The notes: generated by a model not told the origin, from the letters alone. A DNA stretch of 64,000 nt from Natroniella sp046097105 (GCF_046097105.1 NZ_CP175562.1:620001-684000); one strand, 5' to 3'. Shown: positions 15,848-25,336, counted from the first letter of the stretch. Numbers and translations: made by a program.

Positions 15848-17191
15848 ATGACAGAAATTAAAAAGAAAGAACAAAAACTCATGCATCTGATTACCTACGG
15901 TTGTCAAATGAATGAACATGATTCAGAAAAGCTGGCAGGGGTATTAGAAGATGAAGGATATCAATCGACTGAAAAATTAGAGGATGCTGATATAATTATT
16001 CTAAATACATGTTGTGTACGAGAAAATGCTGAATTAAAGGTTTATGGTAAGGTGGGCCAACTTAAAAGCTTAAAAAGAGAGAACCCAGATTTAATCATCG
16101 GTATCTGTGGCTGTATGATGCAACAAGAGGATGTAGTTAAGGAGATTAAAGAGAAGTATCGTCATGTTGATATTGTCTTTGGAACTCATAATATTCATCA
16201 TTTTCCTAAATTATTAAGGGAAGCTAAAGAGGATAAGAACCCTTTAGTTAAAGTTTGGGAGGAGTCAAAAGAGTTGATCCCAGAGATGCCTGTCCAAAGA
16301 AAAGATGACCATAAAGCTTTTGTTACGATTATCTATGGATGTGATAATTTTTGTACATATTGTATTGTACCTCATGTTAGAGGAAGAGAGAAGAGTCGTC
16401 CATTAGAGAATATTGTTAATGAGATTGAAAATTTAGTAGCAGATGGGGTCAAAGAAGTGACTTTGCTCGGTCAGAATGTAAATTCTTATGGAAAGGATTT
16501 TGAAGAAGAGATTGATTTTGCCGATTTATTAACTGAGGTTGATCAAATTGAAGGGTTAGCTAGGATTCGTTATATGACCTCTCATCCGAGAGATTTCAGT
16601 GATAAGTTGGTTGAGACTATTAGTGGATTGGATAAAGTGTGTAATCATTTTCATTTGCCAGTTCAAGCTGGTAGTAATAAAATCCTTAAAAAGATGAATA
16701 GAAATTATACAAAAGAGGAATATTTAAGATTAGTAGAAAAAATTAGAATGAATAATCCTGATGCTGCGATAACAACAGATGTAATTGTTGGTTTTCCAGG
16801 GGAGAGTGAAGATGATTTTGAAAAGACCCTTGATTTATTTAAAGAGGTAGAATTTGATATGGCTTATAGTTTTCTTTACTCTAAGCGAACAGGTACTCCA
16901 GCTGCAGAATATGAGGAGCAGATTTCTGAAAAGGTTAAAAAGGAGAGGCTACAACGCTTAATGGATATCCAAAGTGATATCAGTTTAGAGAAAAATAAGC
17001 CTTTAGAGGGTAGAGTTGTTGAAGTATTAGTAGAAGGAGAGAGTAAAAAAGATCCTAATAAGTTAACCGGAAGGACATGTTCAAATAAAATAGTTATCTT
17101 TGAATCAAACCGTGATTTGACAGGGGAGCTAATTAATGTTAAAATAAATAGAGTACAGAGTTGGACATTATTTGGTGATTTAGTGAGGTAG
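15848..17191 (+). CDS. miaB: tRNA-2-methylthio-N6-dimethylallyladenosine synthase MiaB
   Basis: 447 aa radical-SAM methylthiotransferase that adds the 2-methylthio group to i6A37 of tRNAs reading UNN codons. Its substrate is made by MiaA, encoded at 22935. The N-terminal MTTase domain has Cys19 (YGCQMNEHDSE), Cys55 (NTCCVREN) and the GICGCMMQQ cysteine for one 4Fe-4S cluster. The radical-SAM cluster is C165-x3-C169-x2-C172 (GCDNFCTYCIVPHVRGRE). A C-terminal TRAM domain is about 375-445. GGAGGAG precedes the ATG. It heads the ylbF-mutSL block, as in Bacillus. Confidence 0.96.
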   Translation: MTEIKKKEQKLMHLITYGCQMNEHDSEKLAGVLEDEGYQSTEKLEDADIIILNTCCVRENAELKVYGKVGQLKSLKRENPDLIIGICGCMMQQEDVVKEIKEKYRHVDIVFGTHNIHHFPKLLREAKEDKNPLVKVWEESKELIPEMPVQRKDDHKAFVTIIYGCDNFCTYCIVPHVRGREKSRPLENIVNEIENLVADGVKEVTLLGQNVNSYGKDFEEEIDFADLLTEVDQIEGLARIRYMTSHPRDFSDKLVETISGLDKVCNHFHLPVQAGSNKILKKMNRNYTKEEYLRLVEKIRMNNPDAAITTDVIVGFPGESEDDFEKTLDLFKEVEFDMAYSFLYSKRTGTPAAEYEEQISEKVKKERLQRLMDIQSDISLEKNKPLEGRVVEVLVEGESKKDPNKLTGRTCSNKIVIFESNRDLTGELINVKINRVQSWTLFGDLVR

Positions 17192-17227
17192 GATGTTTTT
17201 TTAAACTTTAAGGGGGATTTTAATTTT

Positions 17228-17575
17228 ATGTCAATTAAAGAGAAAGCTGAAGAATTAGGAGAAGTAATTGTAGAATCTGATGAGTATGATGGTTTAAAAG
17301 CTGCTGAAGCAGAGATGCAAGCTGATGAAGCTGCTCAAGAAATTTTAGAAGAGTTTCAATCTAAGCAGAAGATGGCACAGATGGCCCAAATGAATGGTCA
17401 AGGGGTAACTGAAGAAATGCAACAAGAAATTCAAGGGTTACAAGCCAAAATGCAACAGAATGAAAAGATTAAAGGATATATGGAAGCACAACAAGAGTTT
17501 AATGGAATAATGGAGCAAGTTAATGAAGTTATTTCTAATACTATTCAAGGACAAGAACAACCACAACAGGGTTAA
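17228..17575 (+). CDS. YlbF/YmcA family protein (first of two)
   Basis: 115 aa, all helical, of the Com_YlbF family. In B. subtilis YlbF, YmcA and YaaT form the Y-complex that adjusts RNase Y-dependent mRNA maturation and promotes sporulation, competence and biofilm formation. ymcA lies next to miaB and upstream of mutSL there, and the same order is seen here. This copy ends in a Gln-rich tail (GQEQPQQG) with no cysteines. It is 45-55% identical by eye to the next gene, so the two are a tandem duplication. AAGGGGGAT precedes the ATG. Confidence 0.82.
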   Translation: MSIKEKAEELGEVIVESDEYDGLKAAEAEMQADEAAQEILEEFQSKQKMAQMAQMNGQGVTEEMQQEIQGLQAKMQQNEKIKGYMEAQQEFNGIMEQVNEVISNTIQGQEQPQQG

Positions 17576-17613
17576 GATAAATTGAAGCTAAGTGTTAAGG
17601 GGGATTTTTAATT

Positions 17614-17976
17614 ATGTCTATTATGGAAAAAGCTCAAGAATTGGGCGATGTTATTGTGGAGTCACAAGAGTTTTCTGATTTAAAAGCTGCCGAAGAAGCA
17701 ATGGGAGCTGATAAAGCTGCTCAAGAAATCATACAAGAATTCCAAGCTAAGCAACGTAAAGCTCAAATGGCTCAGCGAAATGGGAAACCAGTTTCAGATG
17801 AGCTTAAAAAGGAATTACAAGGGATTCAAGCTAAGATGCAGCAGAATGAGCATGTTAAAGGGTATATGGAAGCACAAGAGAAGTTTGGTAAAGTAATGCA
17901 GACGGTTAATCAAGTGATCAGTGCTGCTATCCAAGGTGAAGAGTGCGACTCAGATTGTGGAGCAGGTTGTTGCTAA
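17614..17976 (+). CDS. YlbF/YmcA family protein (second of two, Cys-rich tail)
   Basis: 120 aa, a paralogue of the preceding gene (shared MSI-EKAQELGDVIVESQE start, KMQQNEHVKGYMEAQ helix). It differs in its C-terminus, ECDSDCGAGCC, with four cysteines. B. subtilis YlbF and YmcA carry C-terminal cysteines and their complex binds 4Fe-4S clusters, so this tail may be a cluster ligand, making the pair a possible YlbF/YmcA-like heteromer (inference). AAGGGGGATT precedes the ATG, and a strong terminator follows. Confidence 0.82.
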   Translation: MSIMEKAQELGDVIVESQEFSDLKAAEEAMGADKAAQEIIQEFQAKQRKAQMAQRNGKPVSDELKKELQGIQAKMQQNEHVKGYMEAQEKFGKVMQTVNQVISAAIQGEECDSDCGAGCC

Positions 17977-17980
17977 TAAA

Positions 17981-18013
17981 AACCTCTAAGTCATTTTGAC
18001 TTAGAGGTTTTTT
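17981..18013 (+). terminator. Terminator after the ylbF pair
   Basis: AACCTCTAAGTCA (17981-17993) pairs with TGACTTAGAGGTT (17997-18009), followed by a T run. Confidence 0.92.
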
Positions 18014-18052
18014 CTATTAGATAGAGAAGAAAGATATAATTGCAATTAAGTT

Positions 18053-18122
18053 TGAGTTTAAGTCTAAGTCTAAGTAAGATCTAAGTCTTTTTTAATGGTT
18101 ACTTAACCTCAGACTTAGCTTT
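18053..18122. repeat. AAGTCT-rich palindromic intergenic repeat
   Basis: The left arm has tandem AAGTCT/AAGT units (GTTTAAGTCTAAGTCTAAGT) and the right arm the inverted form (ACTTAACCTCAGACTTAGC). Similar TTAAG/CTTAGACTTAG text recurs in other intergenic gaps (6895, 7527, 24303, 37320, 44527, 51245-51640). No coding potential. Confidence 0.4.
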
Positions 18123-18198
18123 AACCTATAGCTATTTTAAATTTCAGCTAAATTATGGTATAATAATTATTTGAATTAGATTATTAGGAGGTGGGAGT

Positions 18199-20880
18199 AT
18201 GGCTAAGTTGACTCCGATGATGCAGCAGTATTATTCAATAAAAGATGAATATCAGGATGCTATTTTATTTTTTAGATTAGGTGATTTTTATGAGATGTTT
18301 AATGATGATGCCAAAGTGGCAGCACGGGAGTTAGAGTTGACCTTAACTGCTCGTAATAAAGGAAAAGGAGATAAAATTCCAATGGCAGGGGTACCGTGCC
18401 ATTCTGCTGATTCTTATCTTGCTCAATTAATAGATAAAGGTTATCGAGTGGCTATTTGTGAACAGGTAGAGGATCCAAGTGAGACGAGTGGATTGGTCAA
18501 AAGAGAAGTTGTTAGAGTGATTACGCCAGGGACTGTGGTCAATAATAACATGTTAGAGGATAAAAACAATAATTATTTGGTTGCAGTTGTAAGTGGAGCT
18601 GAAGGGTATGGTTTTTCGGTAGTAGATGTTTCAACTGGAGAGTTTATGGTGACTCAATTAGACGGTTCTACTCCGCAAGAGAAAGTAATCGATGAATTAT
18701 CACGGATTAACCCAGCGGAAGTTTTACTTGAGCAAGGGGTAGAGAATAATCAACAGATTATGGAATTTATAGCAGCACAGATCGATCCAATCAAGACTAA
18801 GATAGCTAATAGTTTTAGTTATGATCGAGCTTACGAGCTATTGACTGATCATTTTGAAACTGTGACTTTAGAAGGGTTTGGTTGTGAAGAGTTTCCTTTA
18901 GCAATTGAGGCAGCAGGAGCAGTTTTAGATTTTTTAATTGAGACGCAAAAGAGGAGTTTAAAACATCTTAATCGCTTATCTACTTATTCTACGACTGATT
19001 ATATGATCTTAGATGCCAATACGAGAAGAAATTTAGAATTAGTGGAGACGATGCGGGATAAGAGTCGAAAAGGAAGTTTGCTGTGGGTGCTTGATCAAAC
19101 AGTGACAGCAATGGGAGGAAGAACTTTACGCCGTTGGGTTGAGCAGCCACTATTGGAAGTAGATAAGATCAATCAACGTTTAGATGCAGTAGAAGAGATT
19201 GCAGGAAATATCTTTTTGAAAGAGCAGTTAAAAGAGTTATTAGATCAAGTCTATGATGTTGAACGATTGATTGGAAAGGTAGTTTATGGTTCTGCTAATG
19301 CTCGAGATTTGATTGCTTTAAGGAATTCATTAGCTATAATTCCAGATATTAAGGAGCTGTTAGCCCAATTTAGTAGTACTAAGCTGGTTACTTTAGAGGG
19401 TAATCTAGATCGCTTAGAGGATATAACTGAATTGATTTTTTCTGCAATTAAAGAAGAACCACCGACAACGATAACTGAAGGTGGAATTATTAAGCAAGGT
19501 TATGATGAGGAGCTTGATAAGTTTTTAGAGGCAATGACAAATGGGAAGGACTGGATTGTTAACTTACAGAAAGAAGAAAGGGAAAGAACTGGGATTGGTT
19601 CTTTAAAGGTTGGCCATAATAAGGTACATGGTTATTATATTGAGGTGACTAAAGCCAATCTTGATGCTGTGCCTGATGATTATGTTCGCAAGCAGACCTT
19701 AAGTAATAGTGAACGATATATTACTCCTGAATTAAAGGAGAAGGAATCGGTTATTTTAGGGGCTGAAGAGAAGAGTCAGGAATTAGAATATAAGTTGTTT
19801 GTTATAATTAGAGAAGAGGTAGCTGAGGAGACAGAACGAATTCAACAGTCTGCTAGTATATTGGCCCAACTAGATGCGTTACTTTCTTTAGCAGAAGTAG
19901 CTTTAAATAATGATTATGCCAAACCGACTGTAAAGGTTAGTGATGAAATTGAGATAAGTAAGGGGCGCCATCCAGTTGTAGAGAAGATGATGAATGAGGA
20001 GCTCTTTGTTCCTAATGATACCTATTTGGATGGTGGAGAGGATCGTTTTTCAATTATTACCGGGCCAAATATGTCAGGTAAGTCGACTTATATGCGTCAA
20101 GTTGCATTGATCAGTCTGTTGGCCCAGATTGGCAGTTTTGTTCCTGCTAAAGAGGCCAAGATTGGGATTGTTGATCGGATCTTTACTCGAGTGGGAGCTT
20201 CTGATGATTTGACGACAGGTCAAAGTACATTTATGGTTGAGATGAATGAGGTGGCTAATATCTTAAATAATGCCACTGCTCAAAGCTTGATTATTTTGGA
20301 TGAGGTTGGACGGGGGACGAGTACTTATGATGGTTTGAGTATTGCTTGGGCAGTAATTGAGTATATCAGTGACCTGGACAAGGTTGGAGCCAAGAGTCTA
20401 TTTGCTACTCATTATCATGAGTTGACAGAGCTTGAAGATAAACTAGCAGGAGTTAAAAATTATAATGTAGCAGTCCAAAAAGAGGGGGAGCGGGTTGTCT
20501 TTTTACGTAAGATCATATCTGGTAGTGCTGATCAAAGTTATGGGATTGAGGTTGCTAAGCGAGCTGGAATTCCTAAGCAAGTGATTGAACGCTCGAAGGT
20601 AATTTTGGCCCGATTAGAAGAAGATGAAGCAGAAACAATTGAATTAGCAACTGAAGATTCCAAAAATAGTTATCAGCAACAAAAGGAGAAAGAGGAGATC
20701 AAAGAGAAGGTAACTCAAATGCCTCTGTTTACGTCAGCTAATGATCAATTAACTAAAGAGTTGAGTCAGCTCGATATTATGTCGATGACTCCTCTAGAAG
20801 CAATGAATCAATTGCATCAACTAAAAAAGAAGGCTCAAAAAAGAGTGACAGAGCAATTTGATTCCGCTTATAAGGAGTGA
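18199..20880 (+). CDS. mutS: DNA mismatch repair protein MutS
   Basis: 893 aa, the full MutS1 length. The mismatch-binding domain opens with MMQQYYSIKDEY and carries the Phe-x-Glu element in GDFYEMF (the mismatch-stacking Phe). Core, lever and clamp domains follow. The ATPase has Walker A TGPNMSGKST (about 621-630), Walker B ILDEVGRGTST and the ATHYHELTEL segment. A C-terminal dimerisation helix follows a Gln/Glu-rich linker. AGGAGGTGGG precedes the ATG. It is followed by mutL in the same operon. Confidence 0.97.
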   Translation: MAKLTPMMQQYYSIKDEYQDAILFFRLGDFYEMFNDDAKVAARELELTLTARNKGKGDKIPMAGVPCHSADSYLAQLIDKGYRVAICEQVEDPSETSGLVKREVVRVITPGTVVNNNMLEDKNNNYLVAVVSGAEGYGFSVVDVSTGEFMVTQLDGSTPQEKVIDELSRINPAEVLLEQGVENNQQIMEFIAAQIDPIKTKIANSFSYDRAYELLTDHFETVTLEGFGCEEFPLAIEAAGAVLDFLIETQKRSLKHLNRLSTYSTTDYMILDANTRRNLELVETMRDKSRKGSLLWVLDQTVTAMGGRTLRRWVEQPLLEVDKINQRLDAVEEIAGNIFLKEQLKELLDQVYDVERLIGKVVYGSANARDLIALRNSLAIIPDIKELLAQFSSTKLVTLEGNLDRLEDITELIFSAIKEEPPTTITEGGIIKQGYDEELDKFLEAMTNGKDWIVNLQKEERERTGIGSLKVGHNKVHGYYIEVTKANLDAVPDDYVRKQTLSNSERYITPELKEKESVILGAEEKSQELEYKLFVIIREEVAEETERIQQSASILAQLDALLSLAEVALNNDYAKPTVKVSDEIEISKGRHPVVEKMMNEELFVPNDTYLDGGEDRFSIITGPNMSGKSTYMRQVALISLLAQIGSFVPAKEAKIGIVDRIFTRVGASDDLTTGQSTFMVEMNEVANILNNATAQSLIILDEVGRGTSTYDGLSIAWAVIEYISDLDKVGAKSLFATHYHELTELEDKLAGVKNYNVAVQKEGERVVFLRKIISGSADQSYGIEVAKRAGIPKQVIERSKVILARLEEDEAETIELATEDSKNSYQQQKEKEEIKEKVTQMPLFTSANDQLTKELSQLDIMSMTPLEAMNQLHQLKKKAQKRVTEQFDSAYKE

Positions 20881-20885
20881 TCAGT

Positions 20886-22742
20886 GTGGGTAAAATAGAG
20901 TTGCTAAGTGAAGAGGTAGCCAATAAGATTGCTGCTGGTGAAGTAATAGAACGGCCTGCTTCGGTAGTTAAGGAGCTGGTTGAGAATTCGATTGATGCAG
21001 GTAGCAGTAGAATTAAGATCAAGGTTAAAGATGGTGGAAAGAAATTGATTCAAGTGGTTGATAATGGGGAAGGGATAGTAGCAGAAGATGCTAAGTTGGC
21101 TTTTGAACGGCATGCAACCAGTAAGGTTAAGGAAGCTAATGATCTCTTTGCACTACGGACATTGGGCTTTAGAGGAGAGGCATTATCGAGTATTGCTGCT
21201 GTTTCACGGTTGAAGTTAATAACTAAAAGAGAGGATAGCTTGAGTGGAATCAAGTTGCGATTAATCGGAGGGGAGGTTGAGAAGGAGGAAAGCTGTGGAT
21301 GCCAAGTAGGAACTAATATTCTTGTTAAAGATCTCTTTTTTAATACTCCAGTTAGATATAAGTATCTACGTAAAACTTCTACTGAGATTGGCCATATCAG
21401 TGATACTATAAATCGTTTGAGTCTAGCTTATCCTGAAATCAGTTTTAGTTTAGAGCATAATGGGCGTCAATTGTTAGAGACAACGGGTAATGGTAATTTG
21501 TTGGATGTGATATTTAATATTTATGGAAAAGATGTAGCTAAGGATATGATTGAAGTTGATTATCAGCAGGATTATATGAAATTAACAGGCTTGATCTCTA
21601 AACCGACTACGACTCGTTCTTCTCGTAAGCATCAATCTTATTTTGTTAACGGGCGGTTTATTAAGAGTGCTTTGATGGGTAAAGCGGTTGAAGAGGCATA
21701 TCATACTTTATTAACGATTAATCGCTATCCAATTGTAGTTTTAAAGTTAAAATTGAATCCGATCTTAGTCGATGTCAATGTCCATCCGACGAAGTTGCAG
21801 GCTAAATTCAGTCGGGGCAATATGGTTTATAAGGTGGTTAAAGAAGGTGTTATTAAAGCAATTAAGGGTAGTGACTTAATTCCTAAATTAGAATTAGAAA
21901 AAGAAAGCAAACAGGAAGATAAAGTAGAAAAAGAGCCCCAAAAGCAGGAATATCAGCAGAAGAACTTAAATTTAACCGTAAGATCTAAGCAGACAAAGAA
22001 GAAGAGAAAAAGCAAGCAAAAAAGTAAAGAGATGTCTAAGTATACTCAGCAGACTAAGCAGGATAGTAAAGAGGTTAGAGCCAAAAAGATAGAACAGTTA
22101 TTTGGTGGGGTTGAAAAGCCTAAAGCAGATAAGATTCAAGAAAAGAGTAGCCAATATAGTGAAGAAGGTCTGAGTTTGGTTCCAATCGGCCAGATTCATC
22201 AAAGTTATATTATTGCACAGGGAGTAGATGGAATGTATATTATCGATCAGCATGCTGCTCATGAGCGGATTATTTATCAGCAGTTGTTGCAAAAATATAA
22301 GAAAGAACAGGTCAAGATTCAAGAGTTATTAATTCCACTTAAGTTGGATTTAACCCACCAAGAAGCTCAATTGTTAGCAGAAAAAGAGGATCAGTTAGCT
22401 AGATTTGGATTTTTATTAGAAGAGTTTGGTGGTAATAGTTATTTGATTCAAGGGGTGCCGGTTCAATTATATAGATTGGATGATCAAGAATTAATTTTGG
22501 ATACTATTTATAAACTAATAGAAGAACTTGATTTTAGAGAGGAACATCATTTTGCTGAGCAGGCATTGATTATGCTCTCTTGTAAAGCTGCAATTAAGGC
22601 CAAAACTAAGTTGTCAATTAAAGAGATGAGTAATTTGTTAGCTGATATTGAAGAGTATCAAGTTAAGACCTGTCCACATGGTAGACCAGTGATGATGCAT
22701 CTATCACAGCGGGAGTTAGAAAAAGAATTCAAGAGAAAATAG
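20886..22742 (+). CDS. mutL: DNA mismatch repair protein MutL with endonuclease motif
   Basis: 618 aa. GTG 20886 is chosen (giving the usual MGKIELLSEEVANKIAAGEV) because AAGGAG lies eight bases upstream; an in-frame GTG at 20877 would overlap the mutS stop. GHKL ATPase motifs: ELVENSIDAG, DNGEGI, FERHATSK, GFRGEAL. After a Lys-rich linker (about 340-410) comes the C-terminal domain with D454-Q-H-A-A-H-E-R-I, the metal-binding nicking motif of MutL from bacteria lacking MutH, plus CKAAIKA and CPHGRP. It nicks the strand to be repaired. Confidence 0.96.
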   Translation: MGKIELLSEEVANKIAAGEVIERPASVVKELVENSIDAGSSRIKIKVKDGGKKLIQVVDNGEGIVAEDAKLAFERHATSKVKEANDLFALRTLGFRGEALSSIAAVSRLKLITKREDSLSGIKLRLIGGEVEKEESCGCQVGTNILVKDLFFNTPVRYKYLRKTSTEIGHISDTINRLSLAYPEISFSLEHNGRQLLETTGNGNLLDVIFNIYGKDVAKDMIEVDYQQDYMKLTGLISKPTTTRSSRKHQSYFVNGRFIKSALMGKAVEEAYHTLLTINRYPIVVLKLKLNPILVDVNVHPTKLQAKFSRGNMVYKVVKEGVIKAIKGSDLIPKLELEKESKQEDKVEKEPQKQEYQQKNLNLTVRSKQTKKKRKSKQKSKEMSKYTQQTKQDSKEVRAKKIEQLFGGVEKPKADKIQEKSSQYSEEGLSLVPIGQIHQSYIIAQGVDGMYIIDQHAAHERIIYQQLLQKYKKEQVKIQELLIPLKLDLTHQEAQLLAEKEDQLARFGFLLEEFGGNSYLIQGVPVQLYRLDDQELILDTIYKLIEELDFREEHHFAEQALIMLSCKAAIKAKTKLSIKEMSNLLADIEEYQVKTCPHGRPVMMHLSQRELEKEFKRK

Positions 22743-22751
22743 ATAAGGGTA

Positions 22752-22916
22752 ATAACATTTAACATTTAATATTTAATAATGAATAGTGGAAGTTCAAAGT
22801 CAAGATCTTAAAATAAATGGATAAGTGACAATGTATATTTCTTTGAAAATCATATATCAATTGATTGTAAAGGTCTTTTAACTATTAAATATTAGTTATT
22901 CACTATTCAATGCATT
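22752..22916. repeat. AT-rich dispersed palindromic element (mutL-miaA gap)
   Basis: The left end ACATTTAATATTTAATAATG and the right end ATTAAATATTAGTTATTCAC are inverted copies around a non-repeated centre of about 100 bases. Related arms occur at 39356, 40733, 41425, 42835 and 54175. No open frame. It looks like a small non-coding mobile or REP-like element. Confidence 0.5.
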
Positions 22917-22934
22917 AAAAAAAGGGGGGGGAGA

Positions 22935-23870
22935 ATGAAAGAACCACTAGTAGCATTAGTCGGGCCAACTGCGGTAGGAAAGACTAAGCTTTCTTTAGCG
23001 TTGGCCCAGCAGTTAGAGGGGGAGATTATTTCAGCAGATTCAATGCAGATTTATCGAGGGATGGATATCGGTACAGCTAAAGCTACTCCGAAAGAACAAA
23101 AGAAAGTACCGCATCATTTAATAGATATAGTTGAGCCTGATCAGGAATTCAGTGTAGCTGACTTTCAAGAACGAGTTGATCAATTGATTCCAGAAATTTA
23201 TCAACGTGGTAAGTTGCCTATGTTGGTCGGTGGAACAGGATTGTATGTTAAAGCAGTGATAGAAGGTTTTTTATTTCCAGAGATGGAGACTGATTGGGAA
23301 TTGAGGGAGCGATTAGAAGAGGCGGCAGAGAAAGAAGGAACAGAATATGTTCATGATAAGCTAGCTAAGATTGATTCTACTTTGGCTGAGAAGCTCCATC
23401 CTAATGATTTGCGGAGGGTGATTAGAGGGATAGAAGTTTATCAGCAGACAGGAAAGACGATTACATACTTTAAAAAAGAAGCTAAGAAGAGGCCACCTCG
23501 TTATCAAGCGGTTAAGATTGGTTTAAGGCGGGAGCGGGAGAGCTTATATCAAAGAATTAATAAACGGGTTGATCTAATGATTGAAGAAGGATTAGTTAAG
23601 GAAGTTAGAGAATTATATCAGAAGGGGTATGATCGTGAGTTGATTTCAATGCAAGGACTAGGTTATAAAGAGTTAATGGGTCATTTTGAAGGTGAGTATG
23701 ATTTAGAAGAAGCAATTCGTTTAATCAAACGAGATACTCGCCACTTTGCTAAACGGCAATTCACTTGGTTTAAAAGGGATGATAGTATCCATTGGTTTGA
23801 TGTTGAGCAGTATCAGTTTGAGGATTTATTGGCTGAAGTTAAAGGGTTAATCAGGGAGCAACTTCAGTGA
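22935..23870 (+). CDS. miaA: tRNA dimethylallyltransferase MiaA
   Basis: 311 aa. It transfers a dimethylallyl group to N6 of A37 in tRNAs reading UNN codons, giving the substrate of MiaB. P-loop GPTAVGKT (10-17), the SADSMQIYRGMDIGTAK motif, HHLIDI, LVGGTGLYVKAV and the C-terminal QFTWFKRD are all present. ATG follows a long G run (GGGGGGGGAGA) as ribosome-binding site. In Bacillus order, just upstream of hfq, with extra genes between. Confidence 0.96.
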   Translation: MKEPLVALVGPTAVGKTKLSLALAQQLEGEIISADSMQIYRGMDIGTAKATPKEQKKVPHHLIDIVEPDQEFSVADFQERVDQLIPEIYQRGKLPMLVGGTGLYVKAVIEGFLFPEMETDWELRERLEEAAEKEGTEYVHDKLAKIDSTLAEKLHPNDLRRVIRGIEVYQQTGKTITYFKKEAKKRPPRYQAVKIGLRRERESLYQRINKRVDLMIEEGLVKEVRELYQKGYDRELISMQGLGYKELMGHFEGEYDLEEAIRLIKRDTRHFAKRQFTWFKRDDSIHWFDVEQYQFEDLLAEVKGLIREQLQ

Positions 23871-23922
23871 TAAAAGTTGAAGGTAAGTAATTAAATTTTA
23901 ATAATAGGGGGCTAACTTCTGA

Positions 23923-24216
23923 ATGAAATATAATAAAGAAGTCAGTAAGTTATTACTTAAGCTCAGAAATAAAGATCAGGGAATTAAATTGTCAGATGAA
24001 GCTGTTAAGAAAGCAGGTATTGACTGTTCATTTTGTAGTTGTCATAGTGGAGAGCATGATGATTATATTTACTGTAAGATTATTGATAATTATATTTGTG
24101 AAGTCTGTTGCCGTTATGAAGTTTGTAATGATTATCAACTGGTTAATCAAGCCTTAGACAAAAAAGTATTTAGTGAAAATAGTGAAGTGATTATGTTGTG
24201 TGAGCATTGTTATTAA
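23923..24216 (+). CDS. Small cysteine-rich protein, unknown
   Basis: 97 aa with cysteines grouped as CSFCSCHSGEHDD, YCKIIDNYICEVCCRYEVC and a C-terminal LCEHCY. The CxxC/CxC pattern suggests one or two zinc ribbons or knuckles, and a short helical N-terminus (LLLKLRNKDQG) precedes them. Family not recognised. The ribosome-binding site is modest (AGGGGGC, 10 bases before ATG). It lies between miaA and spoVK, where the Bacillus order has hfq. A strong terminator follows. Confidence 0.65.
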   Translation: MKYNKEVSKLLLKLRNKDQGIKLSDEAVKKAGIDCSFCSCHSGEHDDYIYCKIIDNYICEVCCRYEVCNDYQLVNQALDKKVFSENSEVIMLCEHCY

Positions 24217-24235
24217 AAAAATAAATGTTAATGAA

Positions 24236-24265
24236 AAAGAAAGGGGTTAACCCCTTTCTTTTTTT
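24236..24265 (+). terminator. Terminator after the Cys-rich gene
   Basis: AAAGAAAGGGG (24236-24246), loop TTAA, CCCCTTTCTTT, then T. Confidence 0.9.
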
Positions 24266-24394
24266 ATTTAAATGATGTAATTGGTAAATGTAGCTTAATT
24301 ATAGTCTTAAACTTAAAATTAAAATTAATAGCAATAGTGTTTCATTTTTCATCTTAGTAGTTCATATATATTAGGGTAAGGGGAGGTTGGTCTT

Positions 24395-25336
24395 ATGCCC
24401 TTAATCAATAGAAATTTAAGTAAAAGAGAAATATTGCGTCAGTTTGAAGAAGGAGAAATTTCTATTACTGAGGTTTTTGAATTATTAGGAGAAAAAGAAG
24501 ATCTATCGATAGAAAAGCAAGATGGAGAAGATAAACAGCTAGAAAAGATAATGGAGCAACTTGATCGGATGGTTGGACTTGAAAATATAAAAAAACTTGT
24601 TTTAGAATTGAAGGCTTTTATTGAAATTCAACAAGAACGGCAACGAAGAAATTTAAAGAATGACCCTATAGTAATGCATATGGTGTTTAAGGGTAACCCA
24701 GGAACTGGAAAGACAACTGTGGCACGAATTTTTGGTCAGCTGTTTAAAGAGTTGGGATTGTTAGAAGAAGGACATTTAAAGGAAGCAGAACGGGCAGATT
24801 TGGTAGGGAAGTATATTGGACATACTGCTAAAAAAACGAGAGAAATTATTGAAGAAGCATTGGGAGGGATTTTATTTATCGATGAAGCTTATGCGTTGGC
24901 CCGGGGTGGGGAGCAGGATTTTGGTAAAGAGGCAATAGACACCTTAGTTAAGGAGATGGAAGATGAGAAAGATAATTTAATTGTCATTTTAGCTGGTTAT
25001 CCAAAAGAGATGGAATATTTTCTACAGAGCAATCCTGGCTTAAAATCTAGATTCCCAATTCAGGTCGAATTTGAAGATTATTCTCTAGAAGAGTTGATTA
25101 AGATTGCTAGATTAATGGCTCAACAAAAAGATTATAACTTATCTTCTTCAGCCAAAGCAAAACTTTATCAACAATTGGCAGAGGTTAGGCGTAATGTAGG
25201 AGTGGAAGAGGGGAATGCTCGAACAGTACGTAATTTAATTGAACGGGCAATTAGAAAACAGGCATTAAGATTAGTTGATCAGGAAAAGGTCACCAAAAAA
25301 GATTTAATAACTATTACTAGAGAGGATTTGGTATGA
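24395..25336 (+). CDS. spoVK: SpoVK/CbxX-CfqX family AAA+ ATPase
   Basis: 313 aa. AAA+ domain with Walker A GNPGTGKTT (100-108), Walker B GGILFIDEAYAL, sensor VILAGYPKEM and arginine finger in NPGLKSRF. This is the CbxX/CfqX subfamily, to which the stage V sporulation protein SpoVK belongs. In B. subtilis spoVK lies just after miaA-hfq, which supports the name; it acts in late spore maturation. The N-terminal 60 residues are acidic and helical. GGGGAGG precedes the ATG. Confidence 0.85.
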   Translation: MPLINRNLSKREILRQFEEGEISITEVFELLGEKEDLSIEKQDGEDKQLEKIMEQLDRMVGLENIKKLVLELKAFIEIQQERQRRNLKNDPIVMHMVFKGNPGTGKTTVARIFGQLFKELGLLEEGHLKEAERADLVGKYIGHTAKKTREIIEEALGGILFIDEAYALARGGEQDFGKEAIDTLVKEMEDEKDNLIVILAGYPKEMEYFLQSNPGLKSRFPIQVEFEDYSLEELIKIARLMAQQKDYNLSSSAKAKLYQQLAEVRRNVGVEEGNARTVRNLIERAIRKQALRLVDQEKVTKKDLITITREDLV

